From Bin5 sp965208965 (GTDB taxonomy: Bacteria > Chloroflexota > Anaerolineae > Caldilineales > Caldilineaceae), in contig OZ242384.1 in NCBI GenBank assembly GCA_965208965.1, positions 1,302,001 to 1,366,000 of the forward strand: a stretch of DNA of 64,000 bases. Reading direction: 5' to 3'. The notes below the pieces were generated by a model. It was given only the letters and a program-made list of their open reading frames with translations. It did no database searches and was not told the origin of the DNA. Shown here one piece after another: positions 36,188 to 45,156 of the stretch. Both the position numbers and the translations under genes were made by a program. The stretch's first letter is position 1. The number at the start of each line of letters is the position of its first letter.

Positions 36188-37183
36188 CTATTCATCGACG
36201 TAGAGCCAGCAGGTTGCTGAGTGCTGCGGTCCGAACTCAACGACGGGTGGGTCTTCGACGCAGCGGTCATGCACGTCTGGGCAGCGATTGCGGAAGCGGC
36301 AGCCGCTGGGCGCGTTGCGCGGATCGGGCACGGAGCCGCTGATCGAATGGAGCTGCTCGCGCGGCGGTGTATCGGGCCGCACGATGGAGCGGAGCAAGGC
36401 CTGGGTATAGGGATGTTTGGGATTATGGAACAGCTCAACAACGGGAGCCTTCTCAGCCATCTGGCCCAGATACATGACGACGACAAAGTCGGCCAGCTGG
36501 GCGATGACGGACAGATCATGCGTGATCATGATCACGCTCATGTCCATGTCCTGCTGCAGGCTGCGGATCAGGCGCAGAATCTGGGCCTGGATGGTCACGT
36601 CGAGAGCAGTCGTCGGTTCGTCGGCGATGAGCACACGCGGCTCACAGCAGAGGGCGATGGCGATCATGACGCGCTGGCGCATGCCGCCGCTCATCTGGTG
36701 GGGATAGTCGCCAAAGCGGCGTTCGGCATCGGGGATGCCGACCTTGTTGAGCATGGAAATGGCCAGGGCCTGCGACTCCTCTTCGGACAGGTCTTGGTGC
36801 TTGCGGATGCTCTCCATGATCTGCTCACCGATGGTATAGACCGGCGTCAGGGATGTCATCGGCTCCTGAAAGATCATGGCGATATCTTTGCCGCGGATGG
36901 CACGGATATCATCGCCTTTCGGATCCAACTCTACCAGATCGACGGGCTGGTCCTCGCCATCGGGGTGATAGAGGATCTGGCCGCTTGTCTGGCTGGAGGG
37001 GAGCAGGCGCAGAATCGAGCGTGCGGTGACGCTCTTGCCGCAGCCGCTCTCGCCGACGATGCCCAGACAGCGGCCGCGTTCGACGGTAAAATCGACGCCG
37101 TCCACCGCGCGCACGATACCGGCCAGCATCTTGAAATGTACGTGCAGATCGTGGACTTCAAGAATCGGCTGCGAATCGGGCAT
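36188..37183 (-). CDS. ABC importer ATP-binding protein (OppD-like)
   Basis: ATPase partner, 331 aa. Walker A GESGCGKS at 44-51, then an insertion with YHPDGEDQPVDLVELDPKGD typical of DppD-like proteins, Q-loop IFQEPMTSL, signature MSGGMRQRVMIAIAL, Walker B VLIADEPTTALDVT. The C-terminal domain has SGCRFRNRCPDVHDRC. The ATG at 37183 starts the conserved domain; upstream in-frame sequence derives from intergenic repeats. It pairs with the OppF-like ATPase; the two may also serve the second importer at 45157-49461, which has none. Confidence 0.9.
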   Translation of the reverse strand: MPDSQPILEVHDLHVHFKMLAGIVRAVDGVDFTVERGRCLGIVGESGCGKSVTARSILRLLPSSQTSGQILYHPDGEDQPVDLVELDPKGDDIRAIRGKDIAMIFQEPMTSLTPVYTIGEQIMESIRKHQDLSEEESQALAISMLNKVGIPDAERRFGDYPHQMSGGMRQRVMIAIALCCEPRVLIADEPTTALDVTIQAQILRLIRSLQQDMDMSVIMITHDLSVIAQLADFVVVMYLGQMAEKAPVVELFHNPKHPYTQALLRSIVRPDTPPREQLHSISGSVPDPRNAPSGCRFRNRCPDVHDRCVEDPPVVEFGPQHSATCWLYVDE

Positions 37184-37244
37184 GGTCAGATACCGGTTGC
37201 TGTTGGTAAGTGGCCAGTGGCCGCCATAAGGTGAAAAGTTGCCA

Positions 37245-38411
37245 TTATCTGATCTCAGAGTACGGGTCGAGCGCATCGCGCAGCGCGTCGCCGAGAAAAT
37301 TGACGGCCAGCACGGTCAACACCATGAAGACGCCCGGGGCCAGCAGCCACGGGTGCTTGGTGAGGACCTGCACGGACTGCGCGTCCTTGAGCAGGGTGCC
37401 CCAGCTGACGAGCGGGGGCGTAATGCCGATGCCGAGGAAGCTGAGCGAGCTTTCGGCCAGGATCAGGCCGGGAATGGAGAGGGTGGCGACGACGACGATA
37501 TGGCTGAAGCAGTTGGGGATGAGGTGACGGAACAAAATAGTAGGCGTGCTGGAGCCGGCAGCGCGCCCGGCCATGATAAAATCCGACTCTTTGAGCGCCA
37601 GCGTTTTGCCGCGGATCTGACGGCAGAGCCCGGCCCAGCCAATGAGTGCAAGTACGATGGTGACGCCCAGGTAGCGATGGAGGGACGAGAGCTCGGGCGG
37701 CAGGGTGGCGGCGAGGGCCATCCACAGGGGGATGCGCGGGAAGGACATCAGTACCTCGGTGAGGCGTTGGATGAGAATATCGGCGACACCGCCCCAGTAA
37801 CCGGATGCCACACCGATAGTTGAGCCGAGGATGACGCTGATGAGCATGCCGATGATCGGCACTGAGAGCGAGATACGGGTGGCGGTCAGGACGCGCGAGA
37901 AGACGTCGCGGCCCAGCCTGCCCGTGCCGAAGAGAGCGACCATGCCGCCTTCTTCAACGCCGAAAAGGCGCGTGTTGCTCGTTATCAGACCCCAGAGCTT
38001 GTAGGGTTCCGCCTCAACGAAAAAGTAGATCGGGTAGACCAGTTCCGGGTCTTCGGTGTAGGTGGTGAGAAAGGTGCGCGCGTCTCTTTCGCTCTTGAAT
38101 CCGTAGACGAAGGGCCTTACAAGCCTTCCGTCGCGGAAGATATGCACGCGTTGGGGGGGCGCGCGCAGCGCTTCCTCGTGAACGTAGTCGACGCTGTAGG
38201 GCGCAAAGAAGTCGGCGAAGAGTGCCACAGAGACCATCAACACCAGCCAGACGATGCCGATGATGCCGAGGCGGTTGGCCATAATGCGCGCGCCGAGGAT
38301 GCGGCCGCGCGAGGTGACCTGCTCGGACGAGGCTACATCTATATCAGCGGCCGGCGGGCGCGATGCGCCAGGCTGCGGCGTGCCATGTACCTGTCCTGTA
38401 GAGACGCTCAT
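37245..38411 (-). CDS. ABC importer permease (OppC-like)
   Basis: Inner-membrane permease of 388 aa. An N-terminal helix (LGIIGIVWLVLMVSVALFADFF) is followed by an extended periplasmic region of about 110 residues (HIFRDGRLVRPFVYGFKSERD and so on) and the five-helix BPD_transp_1 core, with the EAA-like loop AGRAAGSSTPTILFRHLIPN. The long extracytoplasmic insertion is shared with the OppC-like protein at 45157. The last helix ends VNFLGDALRDALDPYSEIR, the standard OppC terminus. Confidence 0.9.
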   Translation of the reverse strand: MSVSTGQVHGTPQPGASRPPAADIDVASSEQVTSRGRILGARIMANRLGIIGIVWLVLMVSVALFADFFAPYSVDYVHEEALRAPPQRVHIFRDGRLVRPFVYGFKSERDARTFLTTYTEDPELVYPIYFFVEAEPYKLWGLITSNTRLFGVEEGGMVALFGTGRLGRDVFSRVLTATRISLSVPIIGMLISVILGSTIGVASGYWGGVADILIQRLTEVLMSFPRIPLWMALAATLPPELSSLHRYLGVTIVLALIGWAGLCRQIRGKTLALKESDFIMAGRAAGSSTPTILFRHLIPNCFSHIVVVATLSIPGLILAESSLSFLGIGITPPLVSWGTLLKDAQSVQVLTKHPWLLAPGVFMVLTVLAVNFLGDALRDALDPYSEIR

Positions 38412-38498
38412 AGAACTCCAGTGGTTCGTGGCCAGCGGCCAGAGCGTTAATAGGTTGCGCTAAGGCCCGGCAGATGAAATCAACGGCATTCAAATGCG

Positions 38499-39497
38499 TT
38501 AGTCAAAACGTACGCGCGGGTCGACCCATGCCAGCAGCAGGTCGGCGACCAGGTTGCCCAGCACGAGCAGGACGCTGAGGAGCATCAGGATGGCGGAGGC
38601 GACGTAGACATCCTGGGCCTGGAGGGCAGAGTTGAGCGTGGGGCCGATGGTGCGCAGCCCCAGCACGATGGCGGTGATGACGCCGCCGGAGACGATCTCC
38701 GGAAACTGCATGCCCAGCAGGCTGATCAGCGGGTTTATGGCGACACGCACCGCGTGTTTGATGACGACGATCTTTTCGGCCATCCCCTTGGCGCGGGCGG
38801 TCTCGACGTATTGGCGGCCCAACTCGTCGAGCAGATTGCCGCGCATGATACGCATCAGAGAGGCGATGCCGGGAATGCCGCCCACGAATACCGGCAGCCA
38901 GATATGGGCGGCAAGATCCTTGACCCTGCCAAAGCTCCAGGGCGCGTCGGCATACTCGGGCGAGTAGAGTCCGGTCAGCAAGGGCAGGTCGAGAACGAAA
39001 GTCATGTAGACCAGTATCGACAGCGCCAGCAGGAAGCCGGGCATCGAAAGACCGATGAAACTCATGACGGTAAAGACATTGTCCGACACGGAGTACTGGC
39101 GCGTGGCGGAATAGATGCCGACCGGCAGGCCCACGGCCCAGGAAAGACCGAGGGAGAGTGACGCGATCAGCATCGTATAGCCCAGGTTGGTCCAGATGAC
39201 TTCGGAAGCGACGCGATCGTAGGTGACGAGTGAGACGCCGAAATCACCCTGTAGAAAGGCAAATAACCAATAGAAGTACTGAATCGGTATCGGGCGGTCC
39301 AACCCGTACTCGCGGCGGATATTATCGCCCTCTATTCTCGCTTCCTCTTCACCCCAGCCGCGGTTGCCTACGAGGTTTTGTTCATAGGTGGTGATAACGT
39401 CTCCGGCGGGGAGATTTATGACGATAAAGCAGATAAAAGAGATGAGCAGAAGTGTGGGAATTGCTATCAACACTCTGCGTATGACGTAATCCAGCAT
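38499..39497 (-). CDS. ABC importer permease (OppB-like)
   Basis: Inner-membrane permease of 332 aa with the OppB/DppB pattern: starts MLDYVIRRVLIAIPTLLLIS, has a periplasmic insertion with REYGLDRPIPIQYFYWLFAFLQGDFGVSL, the EAA-like loop ETARAKGMAEKIVVIKHAVRVAINPLI, and ends NLVADLLLAWVDPRVRFD. It forms the channel with the OppC-like protein, 87 bp downstream. The gap before it contains the inverted repeat 39554-39654. Confidence 0.9.
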   Translation of the reverse strand: MLDYVIRRVLIAIPTLLLISFICFIVINLPAGDVITTYEQNLVGNRGWGEEEARIEGDNIRREYGLDRPIPIQYFYWLFAFLQGDFGVSLVTYDRVASEVIWTNLGYTMLIASLSLGLSWAVGLPVGIYSATRQYSVSDNVFTVMSFIGLSMPGFLLALSILVYMTFVLDLPLLTGLYSPEYADAPWSFGRVKDLAAHIWLPVFVGGIPGIASLMRIMRGNLLDELGRQYVETARAKGMAEKIVVIKHAVRVAINPLISLLGMQFPEIVSGGVITAIVLGLRTIGPTLNSALQAQDVYVASAILMLLSVLLVLGNLVADLLLAWVDPRVRFD

Positions 39498-39553
39498 GTG
39501 GACCCCGGGACTGCGGTGGTTCGCGGCCAGTGGCCGTTAGAGGAGAGGGTGAA

Positions 39554-39654
39554 GAGGAGTGAGGAAACGGCAGTTTTTAGTTTTTGGTAACAGGGTCAGT
39601 ACCCAGAAACCATTCAAAACCAGAAACTTCCAACGTTCTCGCTCCTCACTCCTC
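39554..39654. repeat. AGGAGTGAGGA inverted repeat in SBP-oppB gap, operon 1
   Basis: GAGGAGTGAGGA (39554-39565) and its perfect complement TCCTCACTCCTC (39643-39654) flank 77 nt containing TTTTTAGTTTTTGG. It lies between the substrate-binding protein stop and the oppB start, the same position as the hairpin at 47424-47462. Confidence 0.6.
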
Positions 39655-39665
39655 AATCCTCGCTT

Positions 39666-41636
39666 TTAGTACTTGATGTAGAACTGCTCCGGATAGGCGT
39701 AGGTGAAGTCCTGCAGACCATTGGCTACTTCGGGGCAGTTGCCGACGCGGTTGGCGACCAGGACCATGAGCGGCACGTCGGCGATAATATGGATGTCGAA
39801 CTGCCAGTCGACGTGGTACTTGAAGAGCTCCTTGTGCAGGCGTTTGCTCTCCACAGGGTCGATCTCTTTCTTGATCTCATTTTGCAGGGCGAACATCGCT
39901 TCGCCACCCTCGGGCGGTCCGAGTTCCTGCAGCCACTCGGGGTCGTCATTGTAGTGCACCGGCAACATATCAAGCCCATGCCCCTTCGGGGTAAAGATCG
40001 GCTGGAAGGGCCGCATGAGGGGAATTTCATTGGCATCCGTGCCCCACATGTAGGTATGGGACTCACCGGCACGCCAGCGGGAGAACAGGACCGAGCGCTG
40101 GATTGCGTTGAGGCGGGCGTCGATGCCGGCGTCGCGCCAGTCTGCCACCACCATTTCCGCGACCTGCTGATGCACCGTGATCTCAGTCGCGGCATCCAGG
40201 ATAATCGTCACCGGCTCGCCACTGGGGAATGTACGCATACCGTCGGCGCCCTTCTCCAGACCCAGTTCATCGAAGATGCTTTCAACCTGGGCCATGTCGA
40301 ACTGCCCGTTGGTCATGGTGATGGAATCCATGTCATCATCCCAGTAGGGAGATGAGGAGGCCAGGGCATAGCTGGCAGGCCGGCCGGCGCCGAAGTAGAG
40401 CGTTTCATTGACCTCGTCGCGATTGATAGCCATTGACAGGGCATTGCGGAAAGACTTATTGCGAAAGAACTCGGCGAGTTCCCTGTCTTTTTCGTTTTGG
40501 AGGCGGTAGTTGATGGTGATGTGGTTGCCGGTGGTGAAGGAGGTGCCCGGCCAGAAGAGCAGCCGGTAGTCGCCGCGCTCCTCGTTTTCGCGCAGTGTTG
40601 GCAGGCTCTCGAACAGCTGCATGTTGCGAATACCGACATCGATCTGGCCTGCGATCGCCATCAGGACGGCGTTTTCCTGGGTGCCGGCGTAGGGGAAGAG
40701 GTAGTTGTCGCAGTAGGGGAGCTGGTTGCCGGCAGTATCGACGGCGCAGAAGTAGGGATTGCGTTCCAGCCGCAGCCCTGATTCGTCATAGCCCTTCGAG
40801 ATCCAGGGAGTTACGCCGGGGAAATCGGGATCGAGATAGACGTCGTTCTCTCTCAGATCCTTGTATTCAGCCCCATCGGTATACTTGGGATGCCACTGCA
40901 TGAGGTGATGCTTGGGCTTGGTTGCCAGTGTGCGGCCGCGGAAGAGGAAGGGGAAGGTGGGATAGGGAGCCGGGAACTTGAAGACCAATGTGTAATCGTC
41001 CGGCGTTTCCAAGACCACCGGTTCGCCGTCCACAAAGCAGCGGGTAGGCGCTATGGGCGTGTACTCTTCGTCGAACCACATATCCTCCCACAGGAAGAGA
41101 ACGTCCTCGGAAGTAAACGGTTCGCCGTCGGACCATTTCATGCCCTCGCGCATATTGATTGTGAGCTGGGTGGCGTCACCGTTCCACTCGAAGCTCTCTG
41201 CCAGGTATGGTTCCCAGCCACCCGTCGGCAACCCGGCGCCGAATCCCTCCAAGTCGGTGGGGATGTCGATAAAACCGCGGTTGACGATGTAGGCGGGCGC
41301 GGCGCGGTCGGTCTCATTGAGAGTAAAGCCGCGGATCGATTCACTGTAGGTCCCGACTTCATGGATGGGGGTGACGATGCGGGGGTTGACCGGCAGGCGA
41401 TCATCCACCGGAGGCAAATCGCCGGCGTCCACCATGGCCTTGAGCATCGGAGCTTCGTTGTACTGGGATGAGGACTCTGCAGCAGGCACCTCGGATTCGG
41501 CTGCCGCTTCAGCGGCCGGCTGGTCGGCGGCAGGCTCGTCAGCGTCGCCTGCGCCACAGGCCGCCAGCAGTGAGCCTGCCGTCATAGCCGCCGATAGCTG
41601 CATAAACTTACGCCGGGTGATCGTACGTCTTGCCAT
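39666..41636 (-). CDS. ABC importer substrate-binding lipoprotein (SBP_bac_5), twin-Arg signal
   Basis: Periplasmic-type binding protein of 656 aa. The N-terminus MARRTITRRKFMQLSAAM carries a Tat-like R-R-K-F motif and a lipobox LLAAC (lipidated Cys near residue 27), then an Ala/Glu/Pro linker. The family-5 domain follows, with GGWEPYLAESFEWNGDATQLTINMREGMKWSDGEPFTSEDV. First gene of the importer operon, with AAGGAGA before its ATG. Family 5 proteins bind oligopeptides but also oligosaccharides. The sulfatase/glycosidase context makes an oligosaccharide ligand plausible; that is inference. Its mature N-terminus (SSSQYNEAPMLKAMVDAGDL) is shared with the paralogue at 47479. Confidence 0.92.
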   Translation of the reverse strand: MARRTITRRKFMQLSAAMTAGSLLAACGAGDADEPAADQPAAEAAAESEVPAAESSSQYNEAPMLKAMVDAGDLPPVDDRLPVNPRIVTPIHEVGTYSESIRGFTLNETDRAAPAYIVNRGFIDIPTDLEGFGAGLPTGGWEPYLAESFEWNGDATQLTINMREGMKWSDGEPFTSEDVLFLWEDMWFDEEYTPIAPTRCFVDGEPVVLETPDDYTLVFKFPAPYPTFPFLFRGRTLATKPKHHLMQWHPKYTDGAEYKDLRENDVYLDPDFPGVTPWISKGYDESGLRLERNPYFCAVDTAGNQLPYCDNYLFPYAGTQENAVLMAIAGQIDVGIRNMQLFESLPTLRENEERGDYRLLFWPGTSFTTGNHITINYRLQNEKDRELAEFFRNKSFRNALSMAINRDEVNETLYFGAGRPASYALASSSPYWDDDMDSITMTNGQFDMAQVESIFDELGLEKGADGMRTFPSGEPVTIILDAATEITVHQQVAEMVVADWRDAGIDARLNAIQRSVLFSRWRAGESHTYMWGTDANEIPLMRPFQPIFTPKGHGLDMLPVHYNDDPEWLQELGPPEGGEAMFALQNEIKKEIDPVESKRLHKELFKYHVDWQFDIHIIADVPLMVLVANRVGNCPEVANGLQDFTYAYPEQFYIKY

Positions 41637-42024
41637 GACTTTTCTCCTTAGATTTGATGCGGGGAACGGTTTGTCCCTCTACATGATGAAAAGGTTAATT
41701 GCGCGCTGTTTGAGGCACGACAATGCGTCTGGCACTGCGGGGAACGATCAAGAAAAGCTCATCCTGAGACGAATGCCCTCGGATTCGCCGCATTGTACTG
41801 TAGCCAAAATAGGCTGTCAACCAGTGAAAATCACCTTGGCAGCGGTGCGTAACCGGCGCGATTGCTGTTCGAACAGGGGGCGGGTATGATCCGAGTCGGG
41901 TCGCCCGTCTTGGGCGGCCTGCGCGGGCTTTTGCGGAAGCGCATGTTGCTCACGCTTCGTCAAGTGGACGTAACCAGCGGTCGGCTTGAACACGCAGCTG
42001 ATGATTGGACCAGGAGAAATCCCA
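41637..42024. promoter_or_regulatory. Divergent intergenic region between the importer operon and a hydrolase gene
   Basis: 388 bp separate two divergently transcribed genes, so both promoters must lie here. I see no strong consensus -35/-10 pair, operator palindrome or RNA structure. Only the ribosome binding sites at either end are clear. Confidence 0.4.
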
Positions 42025-43059
42025 ATGCATAACTCCCGATTTCTATTGCAAGGGCATGTAGACGCGATGTACGAGGCTGCGCCGCGGAGGCTGGCGTTCA
42101 ATGCCCGGACCCCCGTTGAATTTGGCGCGTGGCAGGCGGCCCTGCGCGGGAAGACGCTGGAACTGCTCGGCCTGGCCGGACGCACGCCGCCGGCAGCGGT
42201 GGAGCGGGACGGCTATGTAGAGGAGAAGTATCTCCTGGACGCGGGCGAGGGCGTTGGCATCCCGGCCTATCTGCTGGTTCCCCATACGGAGCCGCCATAC
42301 CGGCCGGTGCTGGTCTTCCACGGGCACAATCCGTCGGTGCAGTGGGTCCTGGGCAACTATCCCAATACCAAGGAGCGGAAGATCAGACTCAAGGCGGACA
42401 ACAACTATGCCCAGACGCTGGCGCAGGCCGGCTATCTCGTGTGCGCGGTGGAGCAGCGCGGTTTTGGCGAGCGGCAGACGGAAGATGGGCGGGGCGGCGT
42501 ACACGAGAACTCGTGCCGCCACCTGGCGTTCGCCTATCAGATGGCGGGCCGTAACCTGGTCGGCGAACGTTGCTGGGACGGCATGTGCGCCATCGCTTTT
42601 TTGCAAGGCCGGCCGGATGTTGTGCCGGGCGTTCTGGGCTGCACCGGCAACTCGGGCGGGGGCACGACCGCGCTGTGGCTGTCGGCAATCGACGAGCGGA
42701 TCACGGTAGCCGTGCCGGGCTGCTATCTCTGTTCGTTCCACGAATCGATCTACAACCTGCGCCACTGCGAATGCAACTACGTACCCGGCATTCTGGAATG
42801 GGCGGAGATGGGAGACTTGGCGGCCCTGATCGCGCCGCGGCCGCTGCGGGCGATCGCGGGGGAGCAGGATGACATCTTCCCCATCGCCGGTGTGCGCGAG
42901 CAGTTCGCCAACGCGGCGCGGGCGTACGAACTGCTGGGGGTAGGAGAGCGTTGTTCGCTAGGCGTGCATCCCGGGCCGCACGCCTACAATCACGGCTTCA
43001 GCCATGAGTGGTTCGGGGTGTGGCTGGGGGCAGATGTTGGAAACCTGACTGGTAACTGA
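42025..43059 (+). CDS. Alpha/beta hydrolase (acetyl-xylan-esterase/dienelactone-hydrolase-like)
   Basis: Alpha/beta-hydrolase of 344 aa. The nucleophile elbow is GCTGNSGGGTTALWLSA (Ser in G-x-S-x-G); an oxyanion region VLVFHGHNPSVQW and a loop EQRGFGERQ precede it. The acid and base are probably Asp in GEQDDIFPIAG and His in GPHAYNHGFSHEW. No signal peptide in this reading. The ATG at 42025 follows GGAGA; a start at 41986 would add 13 residues. The family includes deacetylases of carbohydrate esters, which fits the glycan-related surroundings. Confidence 0.85.
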   Translation: MHNSRFLLQGHVDAMYEAAPRRLAFNARTPVEFGAWQAALRGKTLELLGLAGRTPPAAVERDGYVEEKYLLDAGEGVGIPAYLLVPHTEPPYRPVLVFHGHNPSVQWVLGNYPNTKERKIRLKADNNYAQTLAQAGYLVCAVEQRGFGERQTEDGRGGVHENSCRHLAFAYQMAGRNLVGERCWDGMCAIAFLQGRPDVVPGVLGCTGNSGGGTTALWLSAIDERITVAVPGCYLCSFHESIYNLRHCECNYVPGILEWAEMGDLAALIAPRPLRAIAGEQDDIFPIAGVREQFANAARAYELLGVGERCSLGVHPGPHAYNHGFSHEWFGVWLGADVGNLTGN

Positions 43060-43074
43060 CCACAGGAATTCGCA

Positions 43075-43674
43075 ATGGACATCCCTTTCCGTATAACCTT
43101 GGCTGTACTTTTTGTCGCTTTTGTGGCGCACCGGGGCTATTACACGCACAAGTACGAAGCAGACGATCCGGCACGGTTATCGCGTCCAGAGAACATTCTG
43201 GTACAACGGATGACGACAGTTCTGATCATCCTGCCGCCTGTGGTGTTGCTGTTCTATCTTGTGGCGCCCCGGTGGCTGAACTGGGCTGCTCTCTCTGTGG
43301 GGGATGGTCTGCGCTGGGCAGGATTGGGACTGGCGCTGGCCGGTTTCGGGCTGTTGCAGTGGGCGCAGAACGAATTAAGCCGCCATTGGAGTGACGAGGC
43401 CCGGTTGCAGGCCGACCATCAGTTGGTGACCACGGGGCCGTACCGCTGGCTGCGGCATCCCATCTACAGTGCCTTTCTGCTGATCCTCAGCGCGCCACTG
43501 CTGCTCTCCGCCAACTGGCTGGTGGGCGGCCTGTGGATCGGCATGACCTGCGTGGACGTTACCACGCGTATTCGGACCGAGGAGGCGCTGTTGCTGGCGC
43601 GCTACGGCGAGGTGTACCGGGCCTATTGCCGGCGAACGGGGCGAATTCTGCCGCGTTTGCGGGGTAAGGTGTGA
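43075..43674 (+). CDS. Isoprenylcysteine-carboxyl-methyltransferase-like membrane protein
   Basis: A 199-aa integral membrane protein with about five hydrophobic segments. The C-terminal cofactor-binding part LVTTGPYRWLRHPIYSAFLL ... RIRTEEALLLARYGEVYRAYCRRTGRILP is the ICMT/PEMT-family signature (RHP motif and E-E-x-L-x-x-x-Y-G-x-x-Y). Bacterial members of this group methylate lipids or isoprenoids using SAM. It begins 15 nt after the hydrolase stop, with AGGAATTCGC ahead of the ATG, so the two are probably co-transcribed. Substrate unknown. Confidence 0.85.
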   Translation: MDIPFRITLAVLFVAFVAHRGYYTHKYEADDPARLSRPENILVQRMTTVLIILPPVVLLFYLVAPRWLNWAALSVGDGLRWAGLGLALAGFGLLQWAQNELSRHWSDEARLQADHQLVTTGPYRWLRHPIYSAFLLILSAPLLLSANWLVGGLWIGMTCVDVTTRIRTEEALLLARYGEVYRAYCRRTGRILPRLRGKV

Positions 43675-43708
43675 GAGAGGATCTTCGATGTCTTCTTACG
43701 GGACCTGC

Positions 43709-44878
43709 TCAGATGCTCTTGAATGCCCGCATCCGATTGGTGTAGGTGGCCTGGGGTATGGGCCCGTCCAGCAGCGGGTGGTACATCTCGGTGTAGGGTA
43801 TGTCCAGGGCTATGCTGGTCTCAGGGTACCCCTTGGCGTTACTGAGGTAGTCGGGCGGCGTCTCGATGGTGGGCGCGAATTCGAAGTTGGCAATCAGTTT
43901 CCAGCGGTCTGTGCGAATGGCGCGCATAGGATCGTAGTAGGTGTGATAGGTCTTTTCAGCGAATATGTATTCGATCGTCTGGTAGGCATCTCCTCGTAGC
44001 AGGCTCCAGTAGCTGTGCCCCTGCAGATTCTGCGGCTTTCTTATCCCCAACATATCGAGCACAGTGGGCACGAAGTCCACGTGGGTGACGAACTCCGAAT
44101 ATCTCCGGCCCCCCGATAACCCCGGGATGCGCATAAGCAGCGGCACTTCGATGCCGGCGTCGTAAAGGCTCATCTTTGCCAGCGGGAAGGGGATGCCGTG
44201 ATCGGCGGTGAAGACGACTACGGTATCGTCCTCTAAACCCGCGGTCTTGAGCGCTTCGAGAGCCCTGCCGAACGCATTGTCGATCGAGGCAACCAAGGCC
44301 TCCATATCGACCATGTCCTCGCGCACCTCGGGAATATCCGGCAGGTAAGGCGGCATGGCGACCGCATCTGCGTCGATCTTCTCTACGTCATGCGGGAAGG
44401 GGCGGTGCGGCTCGGTAAAGCCGATCTGGGCGAAGAACGGGGCGGCATTCTGTTCGCGCTGCGCCAGGAAATTGCAGAAGGCCGTTACCAGCTCCGCGCA
44501 GCTCTCCCTTGGACTTGCCTGCATATAGCCGCAACGCTCCGGGCTGTTGGCCTCATGTTGGGTACCGAAGAGACGGGTTTCGTATCCGTACGCGGAGAGC
44601 ATCTGGGCCAGATGGCGCTCGCCCGGCTTCAGGTCATTGGCGAAGCCGGAGTGGGCCAGGCCGACGACGCCGTTGGCGTGCGGGTAGCGGCCGGTCCAGA
44701 GAGCGGCCCGCGACGGGCTGCACTGGGGCACGACGCAGAAGCTGTTCTCAAATTGGAGTGACGCGGCCGCGAAAGCGTCGATATGCGGTGTGCGGACGCC
44801 GGGGACGCCGTAGCAGCCGAGGTAGCGGCCCAGATCGTGGCAGATGAAGACGAGGATGTTCGGTTTTTGCGTGCGCAT
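43709..44878 (-). CDS. Type I sulfatase (N-sulfoglucosamine sulfohydrolase-like)
   Basis: Sulfatase of 389 aa with the maturation motif C-S-P-S-R at Cys53 (VVPQCSPSRAALWTGRYP), metal region FICHDLG at the start, FIGFTEPHRPF-like segment (QIGFTEPHRPF) and VVVFTADHGIPFPL. It resembles heparan N-sulfatase-type enzymes in motif order but is shorter. It has no signal peptide. The only distantly related sulfatase at 28344 has a CTPTR motif, so the two probably attack different sulfate positions. It sits between the two importer operons. Confidence 0.9.
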   Translation of the reverse strand: MRTQKPNILVFICHDLGRYLGCYGVPGVRTPHIDAFAAASLQFENSFCVVPQCSPSRAALWTGRYPHANGVVGLAHSGFANDLKPGERHLAQMLSAYGYETRLFGTQHEANSPERCGYMQASPRESCAELVTAFCNFLAQREQNAAPFFAQIGFTEPHRPFPHDVEKIDADAVAMPPYLPDIPEVREDMVDMEALVASIDNAFGRALEALKTAGLEDDTVVVFTADHGIPFPLAKMSLYDAGIEVPLLMRIPGLSGGRRYSEFVTHVDFVPTVLDMLGIRKPQNLQGHSYWSLLRGDAYQTIEYIFAEKTYHTYYDPMRAIRTDRWKLIANFEFAPTIETPPDYLSNAKGYPETSIALDIPYTEMYHPLLDGPIPQATYTNRMRAFKSI

Positions 44879-44968
44879 GGGAGCAGGCCTTGTTGAGTTT
44901 TCAGCTTTTTGTGGACTACGCGCGTTCGCGGTCTCAGCAAGAACGAATGCGCGTAGCTTACTTATTCC

Positions 44969-45105
44969 TCAGCGTCCGCCGAGTCCGGACAGGGCGATTC
45001 CCTTTACGAAGAAGCATTGGGGAAAGAAGAAAACGATGAGGACGGGCACGATCATGATGGTGGCCGCCGCCATCATCAGCGCCCAGTTTTTGGTTCCCAA
45101 TAGCA
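44969..45105 (-). pseudogene. C-terminal remnant of a MalG-type sugar ABC permease
   Basis: The minus-strand frame ending at 44969 reads NWALMMAAATIMIVPVLIVF, then FFPQCFFVKGIALSGLGGR and stop. This is the characteristic last transmembrane helix and terminus (F-V-x-G-I-x-L-S-G-x-x-G) of carbohydrate ABC permeases of the MalG/CUT1 class. Nothing upstream belongs to such a gene, so it is a relic of a lost sugar importer located just after the oppC-like gene. Confidence 0.65.
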
Positions 45106-45156
45106 CACAGGCGCGAGCGAACGCGCAGTTGCCAGGATTCAAAAACTTGAAAGCAA

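Noticed and set aside
36221..37234. 337-codon plus-strand open frame
   Set aside because: Antisense of the OppD-like ATPase gene, which has all ABC motifs.
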